Shown: positions 7,194 through 13,545 of the stretch, one piece after another | How the letters are laid out: every line of letters starts with the position of its first letter | How positions within the stretch are numbered: the stretch's first letter is position 1 | IMG/VR virus record: IMGVR_UViG_3300022707_000257 | Span: 1-36,484 of that record | Strand: one strand, 5' to 3' | Length of the DNA stretch: 36,484 bases | Source of the DNA: a virus | Position numbers and translations under genes: made by a program | Notes under the pieces: model-generated | Seen by the model: only the letters and a program-made list of their open reading frames with translations | The model's database searches: none | Told to the model about the DNA's origin: nothing

Positions 7194-7471
7194 GCTTTAG
7201 ACGGGCGGCCAGGGTTGATACTAACCAACCTGAGATAGTTAAAGCGTTTCGAGATCTAGGTTGGTACGTATTGATAATTAGCCAACTAAAGAACTGCTGC
7301 GACATCATTGTCAGTAAAAACGGACGGACAATTGCTGTCGAGATAAAAGACGGATCAAAACCTCCAAGTCAACAAAGGCTATCACAAGGCGAGATTAAAT
7401 TTAAAAAAGAATGGCAGGGAGAATACGCGTTAATAACATCAATCGATGATGTCACAGAGTTGATCTTATAA
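7190..7471 (+). CDS. PD-(D/E)XK nuclease-like protein
   Basis: 93 residues. Asp38 (CCDIIV), then Glu51 and Lys53 in AVEIKDG give the D-x12-E-x-K core of the restriction-endonuclease/Holliday-resolvase fold. The N-terminal RVDTNQPEIVKAFRDLGW and the SKPPSQQRLSQGE motif after the catalytic site are typical of small phage VRR-NUC-like proteins. Expected role is branched-DNA cleavage during recombination. It is coupled to the upstream gene. Confidence 0.75.
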   Translation: MSFRRAARVDTNQPEIVKAFRDLGWYVLIISQLKNCCDIIVSKNGRTIAVEIKDGSKPPSQQRLSQGEIKFKKEWQGEYALITSIDDVTELIL

Positions 7472-7472
7472 C

Positions 7473-7574
7473 ATGCCACACCGGCCAGTAAAAGATGATC
7501 TCTCATACAAAGAGAATCTATTTTGCTTTGCCCTGGCGGTGGTGTTTTTGTTGGGATTGGTTTATATGTTATGA
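7473..7574 (+). CDS. Small membrane protein
   Basis: 33 residues: a polar 15-residue N-terminus, then a hydrophobic helix (NLFCFALAVVFLLGLVYML) to the end. It starts one base after the preceding stop. No clear ribosome site beyond the coupling. Function unknown. Confidence 0.4.
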   Translation: MPHRPVKDDLSYKENLFCFALAVVFLLGLVYML

Positions 7575-7602
7575 TTAGTTAATTAAAAATTTAAGGAATA
7601 TC

Positions 7603-7707
7603 ATGGGTAGTGTATTTAAAGCAAAACGCGCACCGGTTAAGAGAAAGAAAAATACACCATCTAAATCGAAGGTTAAACGCTCAACAAATAAGAGGACTCC
7701 CAAGTGA
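7603..7707 (+). CDS. Small highly basic protein
   Basis: 34 residues, about half Lys or Arg, no acidic residue. AAGGA precedes the ATG. The stop overlaps the GTG of the next gene. Such short Lys/Arg-rich proteins bind nucleic acid or ribosomes, but its role is not known. A second protein of this kind lies at 13447. Confidence 0.45.
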   Translation: MGSVFKAKRAPVKRKKNTPSKSKVKRSTNKRTPK

Positions 7708-8186
7708 GTAAAATACATCTTAGAGCCCCGATTACGACCTGTGCATACTTAGTTGCGCTATTCGCTGTAGATGCGTCTTATGAATTTGACACCTGGCAAG
7801 CTATTTCAACTTATATCCTTGTTGAGCTTTTATTTATCTCATACATATTATGCAGTGGGATAAATTACATCAAAGCTAGATGGATGGCTTTACTGTTAAG
7901 GGCGGCTATGATATTTGGCGGGGCTTTTTGTATGATTGTGTTTATAAGGGAATACGGAATTATAAATAAGAACTCTGACGCCTTCGCCTTTTTTGAATTA
8001 TCATACCAATACATCAATATAACAATAACAGTACTTCTATTTTTAACCGCCTTTACTAGACAAAAACTATTGAGCAAATTCGATGATTTATGTTGGCCTA
8101 GTATTTTTAATAATATTTATATTTGCAGTGACGATGATAGCTGGCAAGATAATAAAGAGACACAAAGATGCCAGCGCAAGCAATAG
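7704..8186 (+). CDS. Multi-pass membrane protein
   Basis: 160 residues starting at GTG 7704, overlapping the previous stop. Four hydrophobic segments lie at about 8-25, 33-52, 62-82 and 104-122, so residues 1-125 form a compact integral membrane protein. The last 35 residues are polar with several Cys (LCWPSIFNN, then DDDSWQDNK) and overlap another membrane ORF in a different frame, so the C-terminus may be an artefact of a frameshift. It could belong to a lysis or superinfection-exclusion function; this is not proven. Confidence 0.5.
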   Translation: MSKIHLRAPITTCAYLVALFAVDASYEFDTWQAISTYILVELLFISYILCSGINYIKARWMALLLRAAMIFGGAFCMIVFIREYGIINKNSDAFAFFELSYQYINITITVLLFLTAFTRQKLLSKFDDLCWPSIFNNIYICSDDDSWQDNKETQRCQRKQ

Positions 8187-8223
8187 TCGAAATAATCAAG
8201 GAGGAACTAAGCGAGATGACTAA
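8083..8223 (+). CDS. Small single-pass membrane protein
   Basis: 46 residues: hydrophobic helix at 3-20 (VGLVFLIIFIFAVTMIAG), then a basic polar tail (KIIKRHKDA and on). It lies in another frame over the last 104 bases of the previous gene and its stop overlaps the start of the next at 8216. The clean membrane-plus-basic-tail architecture suggests this frame is the coding one in the overlap. A weak GAG lies eight bases upstream. Confidence 0.45.
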   Translation: MIYVGLVFLIIFIFAVTMIAGKIIKRHKDASASNSRNNQGGTKRDD

Positions 8224-8473
8224 GACGTTAGCGGATAAAATATTACTTGGTTCGATAGCTACCACTACAAGCATTACAACAGCACAGGCGGCTGAAGTTA
8301 TACCCATTACCACAATGGACGTAGCAACGTGGGCAATGACTGATTACGGGCTAGCAATATCCATGATAGCGGGTATTGTTTTAGTTTTAGAGCGAATTCA
8401 ATCCATGGTATATAAAGCGAGAGACAGGAAGAAACAAAAATCCGAATTAATAGTTAAATCGAATAAGGGTTAA
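8216..8473 (+). CDS. Putative holin-like membrane protein
   Basis: 85 residues from ATG 8216; ATG 8168 is the alternative, but the AAGGAGG at 8198-8204 lies between them and favours 8216. It has a moderately hydrophobic stretch at about 8-24, a strong membrane helix at about 45-63 (YGLAISMIAGIVLVLERI), and a basic C-terminal tail (KARDRKKQK). That layout is common in small phage holins. A true GTA/3-TM-type holin is encoded separately at 34611, so this could be a second lysis or exclusion protein. Confidence 0.4.
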   Translation: MTKTLADKILLGSIATTTSITTAQAAEVIPITTMDVATWAMTDYGLAISMIAGIVLVLERIQSMVYKARDRKKQKSELIVKSNKG

Positions 8474-8476
8474 GTT

Positions 8477-8671
8477 ATGATTAATATCATATTGGGATTG
8501 CTATCAATGGTTATTGGTACAGCTTTATTGGTCGAAGGGATGAAGCTAATGTTTATGAGTAACGGCGAAAAGGCAATCACACTCGACAAACTGAATAAAG
8601 ATCATCAGAGGCTATTAAACGAACGCCGATTTGTTAGGGAATTTCACGAACTGGCGAGGATTAAGAATTAG
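8477..8671 (+). CDS. Small membrane-anchored helical protein
   Basis: 64 residues. One membrane helix at 2-28 with the N-terminus outside or inside undetermined, then a charged helix (DKLNKDHQRLLNERRFVREFHELARI). An N-terminal anchor plus coiled coil resembles an inner-membrane spanin, but it is shorter than usual and no outer-membrane lipoprotein partner was found. It is the last gene before the non-coding segment and terminator at 8672-8808. Confidence 0.45.
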   Translation: MINIILGLLSMVIGTALLVEGMKLMFMSNGEKAITLDKLNKDHQRLLNERRFVREFHELARIKN

Positions 8672-8783
8672 ACGGCACGGGCACGCTACCCAATCATCTT
8701 CGACTAAGGAGGTGTTGACCATCTAGGGATTTGGCAACCCCAGGCGCGGGTATTATCGAGAAGATAAATCTACCATGGTAATC
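8672..8783 (+). ncRNA. Candidate structured non-coding RNA or leader with strong SD-like core
   Basis: No convincing gene lies here. TAAGGAGGTG at 8705-8714 is a 10-base perfect match to the complement of the 16S rRNA 3' end, yet no start codon is correctly spaced after it (ATC TAG at 8721). Downstream the sequence folds: GTTGACCAT (8714-8722) can pair with ATGG and TCAAC (about 8775-8786), enclosing a hairpin TTATC-GAGAA-GATAA extended by GGTA/TACC (about 8748-8774). The intrinsic terminator follows immediately. It may be a small RNA, a 3' UTR or a regulatory leader. The closing stem and terminator stem would compete for 8784-8786. Confidence 0.35.
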
Positions 8784-8808
8784 AACCAGCTTAACCGCTG
8801 GTTTTTTA
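8784..8808 (+). terminator. Intrinsic terminator
   Basis: AACCAGC (8784-8790), loop of six, GCTGGTT (8797-8803), with six T at 8802-8807. It closes the early rightward transcript ahead of the repeat-protein gene at 8887. Confidence 0.8.
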
Positions 8809-8886
8809 TTGCCTTAAAATTAACTGGTCGGATATGTTTAATCTGATTTAAGCGTTAAAGTAAATGGAACTAACAAGGAGAAAGTC

Positions 8887-9723
8887 ATGAAAAATAAAAA
8901 ATATGAATTCACAGGTAAAGAAAAGATAATTTTTGGTAGAACTCTAAAGCAGATAGTTTGTATTACGGCGTTTTCTTTTGTTTCTGTTGGTGATAAAGGC
9001 GGGTGGATCGAATTAGATAATAATCTTATTCAGTACGGTGATGCTTGGGTGTACGGTGATGCACAGGTGTACGGTGATGCTCGGGTGTCCGGTGATGCAC
9101 AGGTGTACGGTGATGCTCGGGTGTCCGGTGATGCTCGGGTGTCCGGTGATGCTCGGGTGTACGGTGATGCTTGGGTGTCCGGTGATGCTCGGGTGTACGG
9201 TGATGCTTGGGTGTCCGGTGATGCACAGGTGTCCGGTGATGCTCGGGTGTACGGTGATGCTCGGGTGTACGGTGATGCACAGGTGTCCGGTGATGCACAG
9301 GTGTACGGTGGCGCTCGGGTGTCCGGTGATGCTCGGGTGTCCGGTGATGCTCGGGTGTACGGTGATGCACAGGTGTACGGTGATGCTTGGGTGTACGGTG
9401 ATGCACAGGTGTACGGTGGCGCTCGGGTGTCCGGTGATGCTCGGGTGTACGGTGATGCTCGGGTGTACGGTGATGCTCGGGTGTCCGGTGATGCACAGGT
9501 GTACGGTGATGCTCGGTCAACAAGAAAGGTGGTTACTATATCTTCAATTCATTATCATGTGTCTATCACAGATAATCACATAGCTATCGGTTGCCAACAA
9601 CATACAATTAAGCAGTGGACAAAAATATCAAGAAAAAAACTTATTGAAATTGATGATGAGAAATCTGCTGATACATGGTTTAAATATAAGGAATTTATCT
9701 TAATGCTTGCTAACGGTGAGTAA
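8887..9723 (+). CDS. Hexapeptide-repeat (beta-helix-like) protein with 27 repeats
   Basis: 278 residues, good ribosome site AAGGAG. The N-terminal 49 residues (KYEFTGKEKIIFGRTL and later GDKGGWIE) match the cap of a phage/bacterial group with GDA.V repeats. Residues 50-210 are 27 units of the form (Y/S)G(D/G)A(R/Q/W)V. The residue-six periodicity with a small residue and Val suits a left-handed beta-helix, but in place of acyltransferase motifs there is only solenoid. The C-terminal 68 residues (HIAIGCQQHTIKQW, then KEFILMLANG) are a conserved tail of the same group. Function unknown. The 18-bp DNA unit makes the gene prone to copy-number change. Confidence 0.8.
   Translation: MKNKKYEFTGKEKIIFGRTLKQIVCITAFSFVSVGDKGGWIELDNNLIQYGDAWVYGDAQVYGDARVSGDAQVYGDARVSGDARVSGDARVYGDAWVSGDARVYGDAWVSGDAQVSGDARVYGDARVYGDAQVSGDAQVYGGARVSGDARVSGDARVYGDAQVYGDAWVYGDAQVYGGARVSGDARVYGDARVYGDARVSGDAQVYGDARSTRKVVTISSIHYHVSITDNHIAIGCQQHTIKQWTKISRKKLIEIDDEKSADTWFKYKEFILMLANGE
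9034..9516 (+). repeat. Tandem 18-bp repeat array, 27 units, inside a gene
   Basis: Unit GGTGATGC(T/A)(C/T)(G/A)GGTGT(A/C)C, in phase with the reading frame. Variation is limited almost entirely to two codons: TAC/TCC (Tyr/Ser) and CGG/CAG/TGG (Arg/Gln/Trp), plus GAT to GGC in units 16 and 22. All units are the same length. Two other frames stay open across the array (one plus, one minus), a by-product of a stop-free 18-mer. Confidence 0.95.
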
Positions 9724-9724
9724 T

Positions 9725-9868
9725 ATGAAAATAACCAAAGCACAGGTAAAGGCGGCGCTAAGAATATTTAAGTCTAAGGATAAGTCTTATCTACCTGGTA
9801 GTCCTAAAGCCATTTACAAAGAAAACTTTCAAGGAGAGGGTAATGAAAGCCCCAAAACGCATGGATGA
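9725..9868 (+). CDS. Small basic hypothetical protein
   Basis: 47 residues beginning one base after the stop of the repeat protein. Lys-rich helix (ITKAQVKAALRIFKSKDK) then a polar tail. Its 3' end overlaps the next ORF in another frame, and the GGAGAGGG ribosome site of that ORF lies inside it. Function unknown. Confidence 0.45.
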   Translation: MKITKAQVKAALRIFKSKDKSYLPGSPKAIYKENFQGEGNESPKTHG

Positions 9869-9959
9869 TTATCACAGAATAGAACGTCCTTTTTACATAA
9901 TTGAATTTGGCGTTATTGTAATTGTTGGATTAATTTATTTATCGAAATTCGCAACGTAA
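9843..9959 (+). CDS. Small single-pass membrane protein
   Basis: 38 residues: basic N-terminus (MKAPKRMDDYHR) and one membrane helix (YIIEFGVIVIVGLIYLSK). A strong ribosome site GGAGAGGGTA precedes the ATG. N-inside topology predicted from the charges. Function unknown. Confidence 0.5.
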   Translation: MKAPKRMDDYHRIERPFYIIEFGVIVIVGLIYLSKFAT

Positions 9960-9983
9960 AACAAAGATTAACAAGGGAATCAA

Positions 9984-10352
9984 ATGAGAGACCTAACACA
10001 GCAAGAGATTGATGACGCGCCTGATTGGGCTAATTCGACATTTATAAATTCAAAAGGCTTGATCGTCTGGTTCAATAACGAGTCTGGAAAGGCTAAAGTC
10101 ATTGGATGGGATGTTGATGCGGTCATATTGAGTCGAGTTCATTATGCATTCAGCCATAATAAATCAATCCCGCGCAAAGAGTTTGATATTGGCAGTCATG
10201 ATTGGTCGGATGAATCAATAGTGGTAATCGCAGCTGATGATGACTGCATTGAATTAATGTGTGATATCAGTGGTGATGTTTTTGATCTCAGTCGCGAAGA
10301 TTTTATTGCAGGCGCCAAGCACTTCAAACTAACAGAGAGCGATCTGAAATGA
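9984..10352 (+). CDS. Hypothetical acidic phage protein
   Basis: 122 residues after AAGGGA. The opening DLTQQEIDDAPDWANS recurs in small phage proteins that begin with a DAPxWA motif. It is acidic (many Asp) with no membrane segment. It overlaps the next gene's start by 4 bases. Function unknown. Confidence 0.55.
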   Translation: MRDLTQQEIDDAPDWANSTFINSKGLIVWFNNESGKAKVIGWDVDAVILSRVHYAFSHNKSIPRKEFDIGSHDWSDESIVVIAADDDCIELMCDISGDVFDLSREDFIAGAKHFKLTESDLK

Positions 10353-10537
10353 TTAAATTCTTAGTTCGTTATTATAACAACGGCAAGTGGTATGGTACGC
10401 ACATCTACGCTACAGATTGGGGTAATGCTGATAGTATATGTAAAAGACATAACCTCCAATTAGATGGTGAGCATATACTAACTGTGTCTGGTATTTTCGG
10501 ATATATCCTTAATTTTTTCATTAAGGAAGATAAGTGA
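10349..10537 (+). CDS. Small hypothetical protein
   Basis: 62 residues, coupled to both neighbours by 4-base overlaps. A beta-like N-terminus (KFLVRYYNNGKWYGTHIYA) and a helix with NADSICKRH resemble short phage proteins with a YNN.W...I.A...A...A layout. The C-terminus is hydrophobic (IFGYILNFFI). Function unknown. Confidence 0.5.
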   Translation: MIKFLVRYYNNGKWYGTHIYATDWGNADSICKRHNLQLDGEHILTVSGIFGYILNFFIKEDK

Positions 10538-11760
10538 GCAACCTAACACAGAATGACTGCTACACTCGCCAACAATGGCAAAACATTCGCTATGAGTTAG
10601 GCTTTAATGATCCTCGGATAGTAAAATTAGTAAAATCTCACGGTATTATTACTGGGCGCACGTCACCAGCATCACAAAAGGAAACCGAAATGACATTTAC
10701 ATTAGATAACACGAAAAGAGCGACGCACGTTGCGATGTGTTTAGCTGGCTCTACTGGGCATCAGTTCTATAAAAATATAGCGGATCCAAGTTTTGAACTT
10801 CTATCAGAGCTAACCAGTTTCTCATGGGAGGTAATCTATAATTCCCCATCTTATGAATTAATCGAGCTATCCCGCCCACACAACGAAACAAAAGAACACT
10901 GGACAACTAACGGTGCCACTCAATACGCACAGCCAGTTAAAAAGATACCAGTACACTGGTTAAAAGCTAAAGGGATTGAATTGGCGTTTGGTGACATGTT
11001 TGCTAACGAAGGTGAAATGCTGCCTTTATATTTAATCGCATTCGCCGACCGCCCAAACACCGGCGTTCAGCCTGTTGCTGATAATGTGGTTGTTGATGTC
11101 ACTTATTCTGACGCATCAACGCATATAAGATTGGCACAAGATACTAATTGGACTGCTCCGCCATCTCATCTTGTATGTTATCGACCAAACTTCGACGCCC
11201 TCCACGAGATTTACGAAAAGGAAACCACCATGAAAAAGCCAATTCACGATCCAGATCAATATTTGGCCAAAGAATGCCCGACAGAATCGCTTACTCTTGG
11301 AGTGTTGCCCATGGCAGAATTCCCGCATCACAAATTAGAAGCAACACCAAAACCTGAATGTTACGCCAAGGCTGATGATAAGCCGGTGTTTACTCAGGCG
11401 ATGGCTGATGCAAAAGTTCCCCCGCAGCTTGGTAGCGAGTTCAGTCTTGATTCTTATTTCGGAGAGAAAACGACATTCTTAGTGATAGGCGTTAAGACTA
11501 ATGGAAGTTTAGTTTTTGAGGTTTTAGATGGTAAAAAGGCTGGTGATTTAGACGCCGCAACACCTGGAAGTGACTTCAAACCAATCGACACCAGAAGCGA
11601 CGAAGAAAAGGCGATTGATGCAATGTTTGTAGAAATGGAAACGAATATGCAGCTACGCGGTGCTAATAATGACCACCTTGTTAATGATGACACGCAAGTT
11701 GGTGCTGAGTTCGTTGTTGAATACATGGAAGCTAACGGATTTAAGTGGGTGGGTAAGTAA
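10534..11760 (+). CDS. Large hypothetical accessory protein
   Basis: 408 residues, the largest gene of the accessory stretch, starting GTG 10534 in overlap with the upstream stop. It seems to have several parts: a start with NDCYTRQQWQ, a region 50-230 with no known motif, an internal Met-rich junction near 231 (ETTMKKPIHDPDQYL), a proline-rich linker, and a C-terminal 130 residues with a barrel-like segment (VPPQLGSEFSLDSYFG, then TTFLVIGVKTNGSLVFEV). No family recognised. The multi-part look suggests a mosaic protein built from several small phage genes. Confidence 0.55.
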   Translation: MSNLTQNDCYTRQQWQNIRYELGFNDPRIVKLVKSHGIITGRTSPASQKETEMTFTLDNTKRATHVAMCLAGSTGHQFYKNIADPSFELLSELTSFSWEVIYNSPSYELIELSRPHNETKEHWTTNGATQYAQPVKKIPVHWLKAKGIELAFGDMFANEGEMLPLYLIAFADRPNTGVQPVADNVVVDVTYSDASTHIRLAQDTNWTAPPSHLVCYRPNFDALHEIYEKETTMKKPIHDPDQYLAKECPTESLTLGVLPMAEFPHHKLEATPKPECYAKADDKPVFTQAMADAKVPPQLGSEFSLDSYFGEKTTFLVIGVKTNGSLVFEVLDGKKAGDLDAATPGSDFKPIDTRSDEEKAIDAMFVEMETNMQLRGANNDHLVNDDTQVGAEFVVEYMEANGFKWVGK

Positions 11761-11861
11761 TGCCGCAGGAGTGTTATCAATATGCCGCAATATTCGGACT
11801 GGTATGCTTCCTCTTGGGATCGATAGCGGTCGAGCTTTTACATTGGCGTAAATTAAAATAA
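11760..11861 (+). CDS. Small single-pass membrane protein
   Basis: 33 residues; the ATG shares its A with the preceding TAA. Hydrophobic helix at about 8-26 (AAIFGLVCFLLGSIAVELL) and a basic C-terminus (HWRKLK), suggesting N-outside, C-inside. An earlier GGGTGGG within the upstream gene could serve as ribosome site. Function unknown. Confidence 0.4.
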   Translation: MPQECYQYAAIFGLVCFLLGSIAVELLHWRKLK

Positions 11862-11873
11862 AAGGATAACAAA

Positions 11874-12104
11874 ATGATTGAGCGTAACTATCACGATAAC
11901 GAGGCATCATCAATAAACAGCCAAAACGCACAAGAACAAAGCGAATTTAATCTATTTGCAATGTTAAAACCTGAATTGAAAAAAGACGGTAATCAGTGGT
12001 GCGTTTTATACGGTAAGGATTTACAACTTGGTATTGCTGGATTTGGAAATTCGCCGTATTTGGCAATAATGGATTTTAACTCACAATGGTATGAATCAAT
12101 TTAA
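11874..12104 (+). CDS. Small phage protein of a common type
   Basis: 76 residues after AAAGGATAAC. The C-terminal part, FNLFAMLKPELKKDGNQWC then VLYGKDLQLGIAGFGNSP, is a pattern shared by many small phage proteins (YG.DLQ.G..GFG.SP). Soluble. Role unknown. Confidence 0.6.
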   Translation: MIERNYHDNEASSINSQNAQEQSEFNLFAMLKPELKKDGNQWCVLYGKDLQLGIAGFGNSPYLAIMDFNSQWYESI

Positions 12105-12143
12105 TATGTAAATTTCAAAATAGTATAAAAATTGGAGAATAGT

Positions 12144-12542
12144 ATGAGTAAAATATTTTTAGGTGGAACTTGTGCCGAAACAACTTGGCGAGAAGAGTTG
12201 ATCAACTTAATCCAGGTCGATTATTTTAACCCGGCAGTTGATGACTGGACGCCCGAATGTATCGAAATAGAAAACAACGAAAAAGAAATTTTTTGTGATA
12301 TTCACTTATATGTCATTACAAAAGAAATGATGTGGGTTTATTCTATCGCCGAGGTGGTTGAGTCTGCCATGACTAGTGGCAAAGTGACGATATTCCATGT
12401 TATTCCGAAAGGTTTTAACGATGGGCAGCTCAAAAGCCTAAAGGCCGTTGCGGGGCTAGTTAGGAATCATGGTGGTATTGCTTATCTTGATAATGATTTG
12501 CATAGAACTGCTCGAGTTATTAACTATTCATTCAAACAATAA
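12144..12542 (+). CDS. Nucleoside 2-deoxyribosyltransferase-like protein
   Basis: 132 residues from ATG 12144 with GGAGAA upstream; TTG 12132 is part of that site. KIFLGGTCAETTWREELI (3-20) and DYFNPAVDDWTPECI (26-40) are the fingerprints of the phage branch of this family. CDIHLYVITKEMMWVYSIAEV (51-71) carries the expected catalytic-type Glu70. Known relatives move or hydrolyse the base of deoxynucleosides, so a role in nucleotide salvage or in preparing modified nucleotides is likely. Substrate unknown. Confidence 0.75.
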   Translation: MSKIFLGGTCAETTWREELINLIQVDYFNPAVDDWTPECIEIENNEKEIFCDIHLYVITKEMMWVYSIAEVVESAMTSGKVTIFHVIPKGFNDGQLKSLKAVAGLVRNHGGIAYLDNDLHRTARVINYSFKQ

Positions 12543-12555
12543 AGAGGAATAAATA

Positions 12556-12918
12556 ATGACAAAAATAAAAATAGAAAAACCGTGGGACTTCAATGATGAT
12601 CAGGCGATAACTGTTTTCGATAAGCAGTACAACATACATGCCGCAGTGACCCTGGCGCGGGATATCGAAGTAAAAGAGTTACCAATAGTTGATATGTATA
12701 TAGGGTATAAATCTCCGTGCAATGCATCGCTTCGGTCATTTTTGGAACACGTAAAATTAGTTCAAGATGCCGATCTAAGCTACCCTATATTGTTAAACGA
12801 AGACGGGTTCATAATTGACGGCAGGCATCGACTGTCAAAAGCCATATTAACCGGACGTAAAACAATAAAATCGAAGCGGTTCAAGAAAGACCCGGACGCT
12901 TGTTTTACGTGGGTATAG
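12556..12918 (+). CDS. ParB-like domain protein
   Basis: 120 residues after AGAGGAA. ILLNEDGFIIDGRHRLSKAI (about 79-98) matches the ParB/sulfiredoxin-like motif in which DGRHR binds a nucleotide phosphate. An upstream segment EVKELPIVDMYI corresponds to the first ParB box. It lacks the helix-turn-helix of partition ParB, so it is not a segregation protein by itself. Small phage ParB-like proteins have been linked to nuclease, NTPase or modification roles; which applies is unknown. Confidence 0.65.
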   Translation: MTKIKIEKPWDFNDDQAITVFDKQYNIHAAVTLARDIEVKELPIVDMYIGYKSPCNASLRSFLEHVKLVQDADLSYPILLNEDGFIIDGRHRLSKAILTGRKTIKSKRFKKDPDACFTWV

Positions 12919-12967
12919 CGTTATTTCGGTGGCAAGATTCAGGTTATCGATGTTGAAAATGGTAATG

Positions 12968-12976
12968 TGATATAAT
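12968..12976 (+). promoter_or_regulatory. Extended -10 promoter candidate
   Basis: TGATATAAT has a perfect TATAAT (12971-12976) and the TGn extension, in the gap before the HNH gene. No good -35 lies 17 bases upstream, as expected for extended -10 promoters. It could drive the HNH gene and the late genes beyond it. Confidence 0.5.
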
Positions 12977-12999
12977 TTAATTTTACCGGAGGAATAATC

Positions 13000-13434
13000 A
13001 TGCCAAAGATCGTAACAAGGAATAAGGAATATATTCGCAATAACTCTAAGGTGATAGAAGGGTGCTGGATATGGCAAGCTAATCCGCATTGGTCTGGTTA
13101 TGCTACGGTGCGCGGTATAGAAAATTACGCACATAGATTAAGTTATAGATTGCACAAAGGTGAAATACCATCAGATAAATTTGTATGTCATACTTGTGAT
13201 AATAGAATGTGTGTCAATCCAGATCATTTATGGCTAGGCACTCAATCAGACAACATGATCGACGCGGCAGAAAAAGATAGATTAAAAGTAAAACTAACAA
13301 TTGAAGAGGTCCATGAAATAAGAATTCTGCTGTCTACTGAGATTTATAGCCAAGCAGAGATAGCGATTTGTTATAATATAAATCAATCAAACGTAAGTAG
13401 AATTCACACTAACGAAAGACGTAATCACGTCTAG
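13000..13434 (+). CDS. HNH endonuclease with C-terminal helix-turn-helix
   Basis: 144 residues after a strong GGAGGAATAATC site. The motif [18 protein letters not shown] (64-81) is the HNH_3 core with paired Cys, Asn73 and His76. [14 protein letters not shown] (44-57) is the preceding strand-helix with the first His. Residues about 97-140 ([12 protein letters not shown] and [18 protein letters not shown]) look like a DNA-binding helix-turn-helix. A free-standing homing-type endonuclease. Its stop is followed by a small basic gene and then the terminase genes, a common position for HNH proteins that help packaging or invade this locus. Confidence 0.85.
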   Translation: MPKIVTRNKEYIRNNSKVIEGCWIWQANPHWSGYATVRGIENYAHRLSYRLHKGEIPSDKFVCHTCDNRMCVNPDHLWLGTQSDNMIDAAEKDRLKVKLTIEEVHEIRILLSTEIYSQAEIAICYNINQSNVSRIHTNERRNHV

Positions 13435-13449
13435 GAGGATAGTCACATT
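13433..13449 (+). promoter_or_regulatory. AGGAGG ribosome site with ATT start codon
   Basis: AGGAGG (13433-13438) lies eight bases before ATT (13447-13449). Between the in-frame stop TAG at 13432-13434 and the ATT there is no ATG, GTG or TTG in that frame. The site therefore points to ATT as the start of the basic protein at 13447. Confidence 0.6.
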
Positions 13450-13545
13450 CCAAGCCATACAAAAAAAGAAAGAGCAAAGCGTATCACTAAGCCTAAACCT
13501 AGAGTGAGAAACAAAAAGAAATCGTCACATAAAAAGGCCAAATAA
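13447..13545 (+). CDS. Small basic protein with probable ATT start
   Basis: 32 residues, over 40 percent Lys/Arg. With Met at the ATT it would begin (M)PSHTKKERAKR, the opening of small basic phage proteins that normally start with ATG. The site AGGAGG is ideally placed. The stop TAA is directly followed by the ATG of the next gene. Function unknown; it may bind nucleic acid. A single-base change or sequencing error at the ATG would give the same picture. Confidence 0.55.
   Translation: MPSHTKKERAKRITKPKPRVRNKKKSSHKKAK

Noticed and set aside
9034-9516. CRISPR array
   Set aside because: Units are 18 bases, contiguous and in frame, without spacers.
9026-9583. Two long ORFs (HHRTPE-repeat on the minus strand, MLGCTVM-repeat in another plus frame)
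   Set aside because: They are alternate-frame readings of the stop-free 18-bp repeat array; the real gene is 8887-9723, with recognisable caps and a ribosome site.
12953-12976. TTGAAA plus TATAAT as a standard promoter
   Set aside because: The spacer is only 12 bases; the TGn extension makes an extended -10 promoter the better reading.
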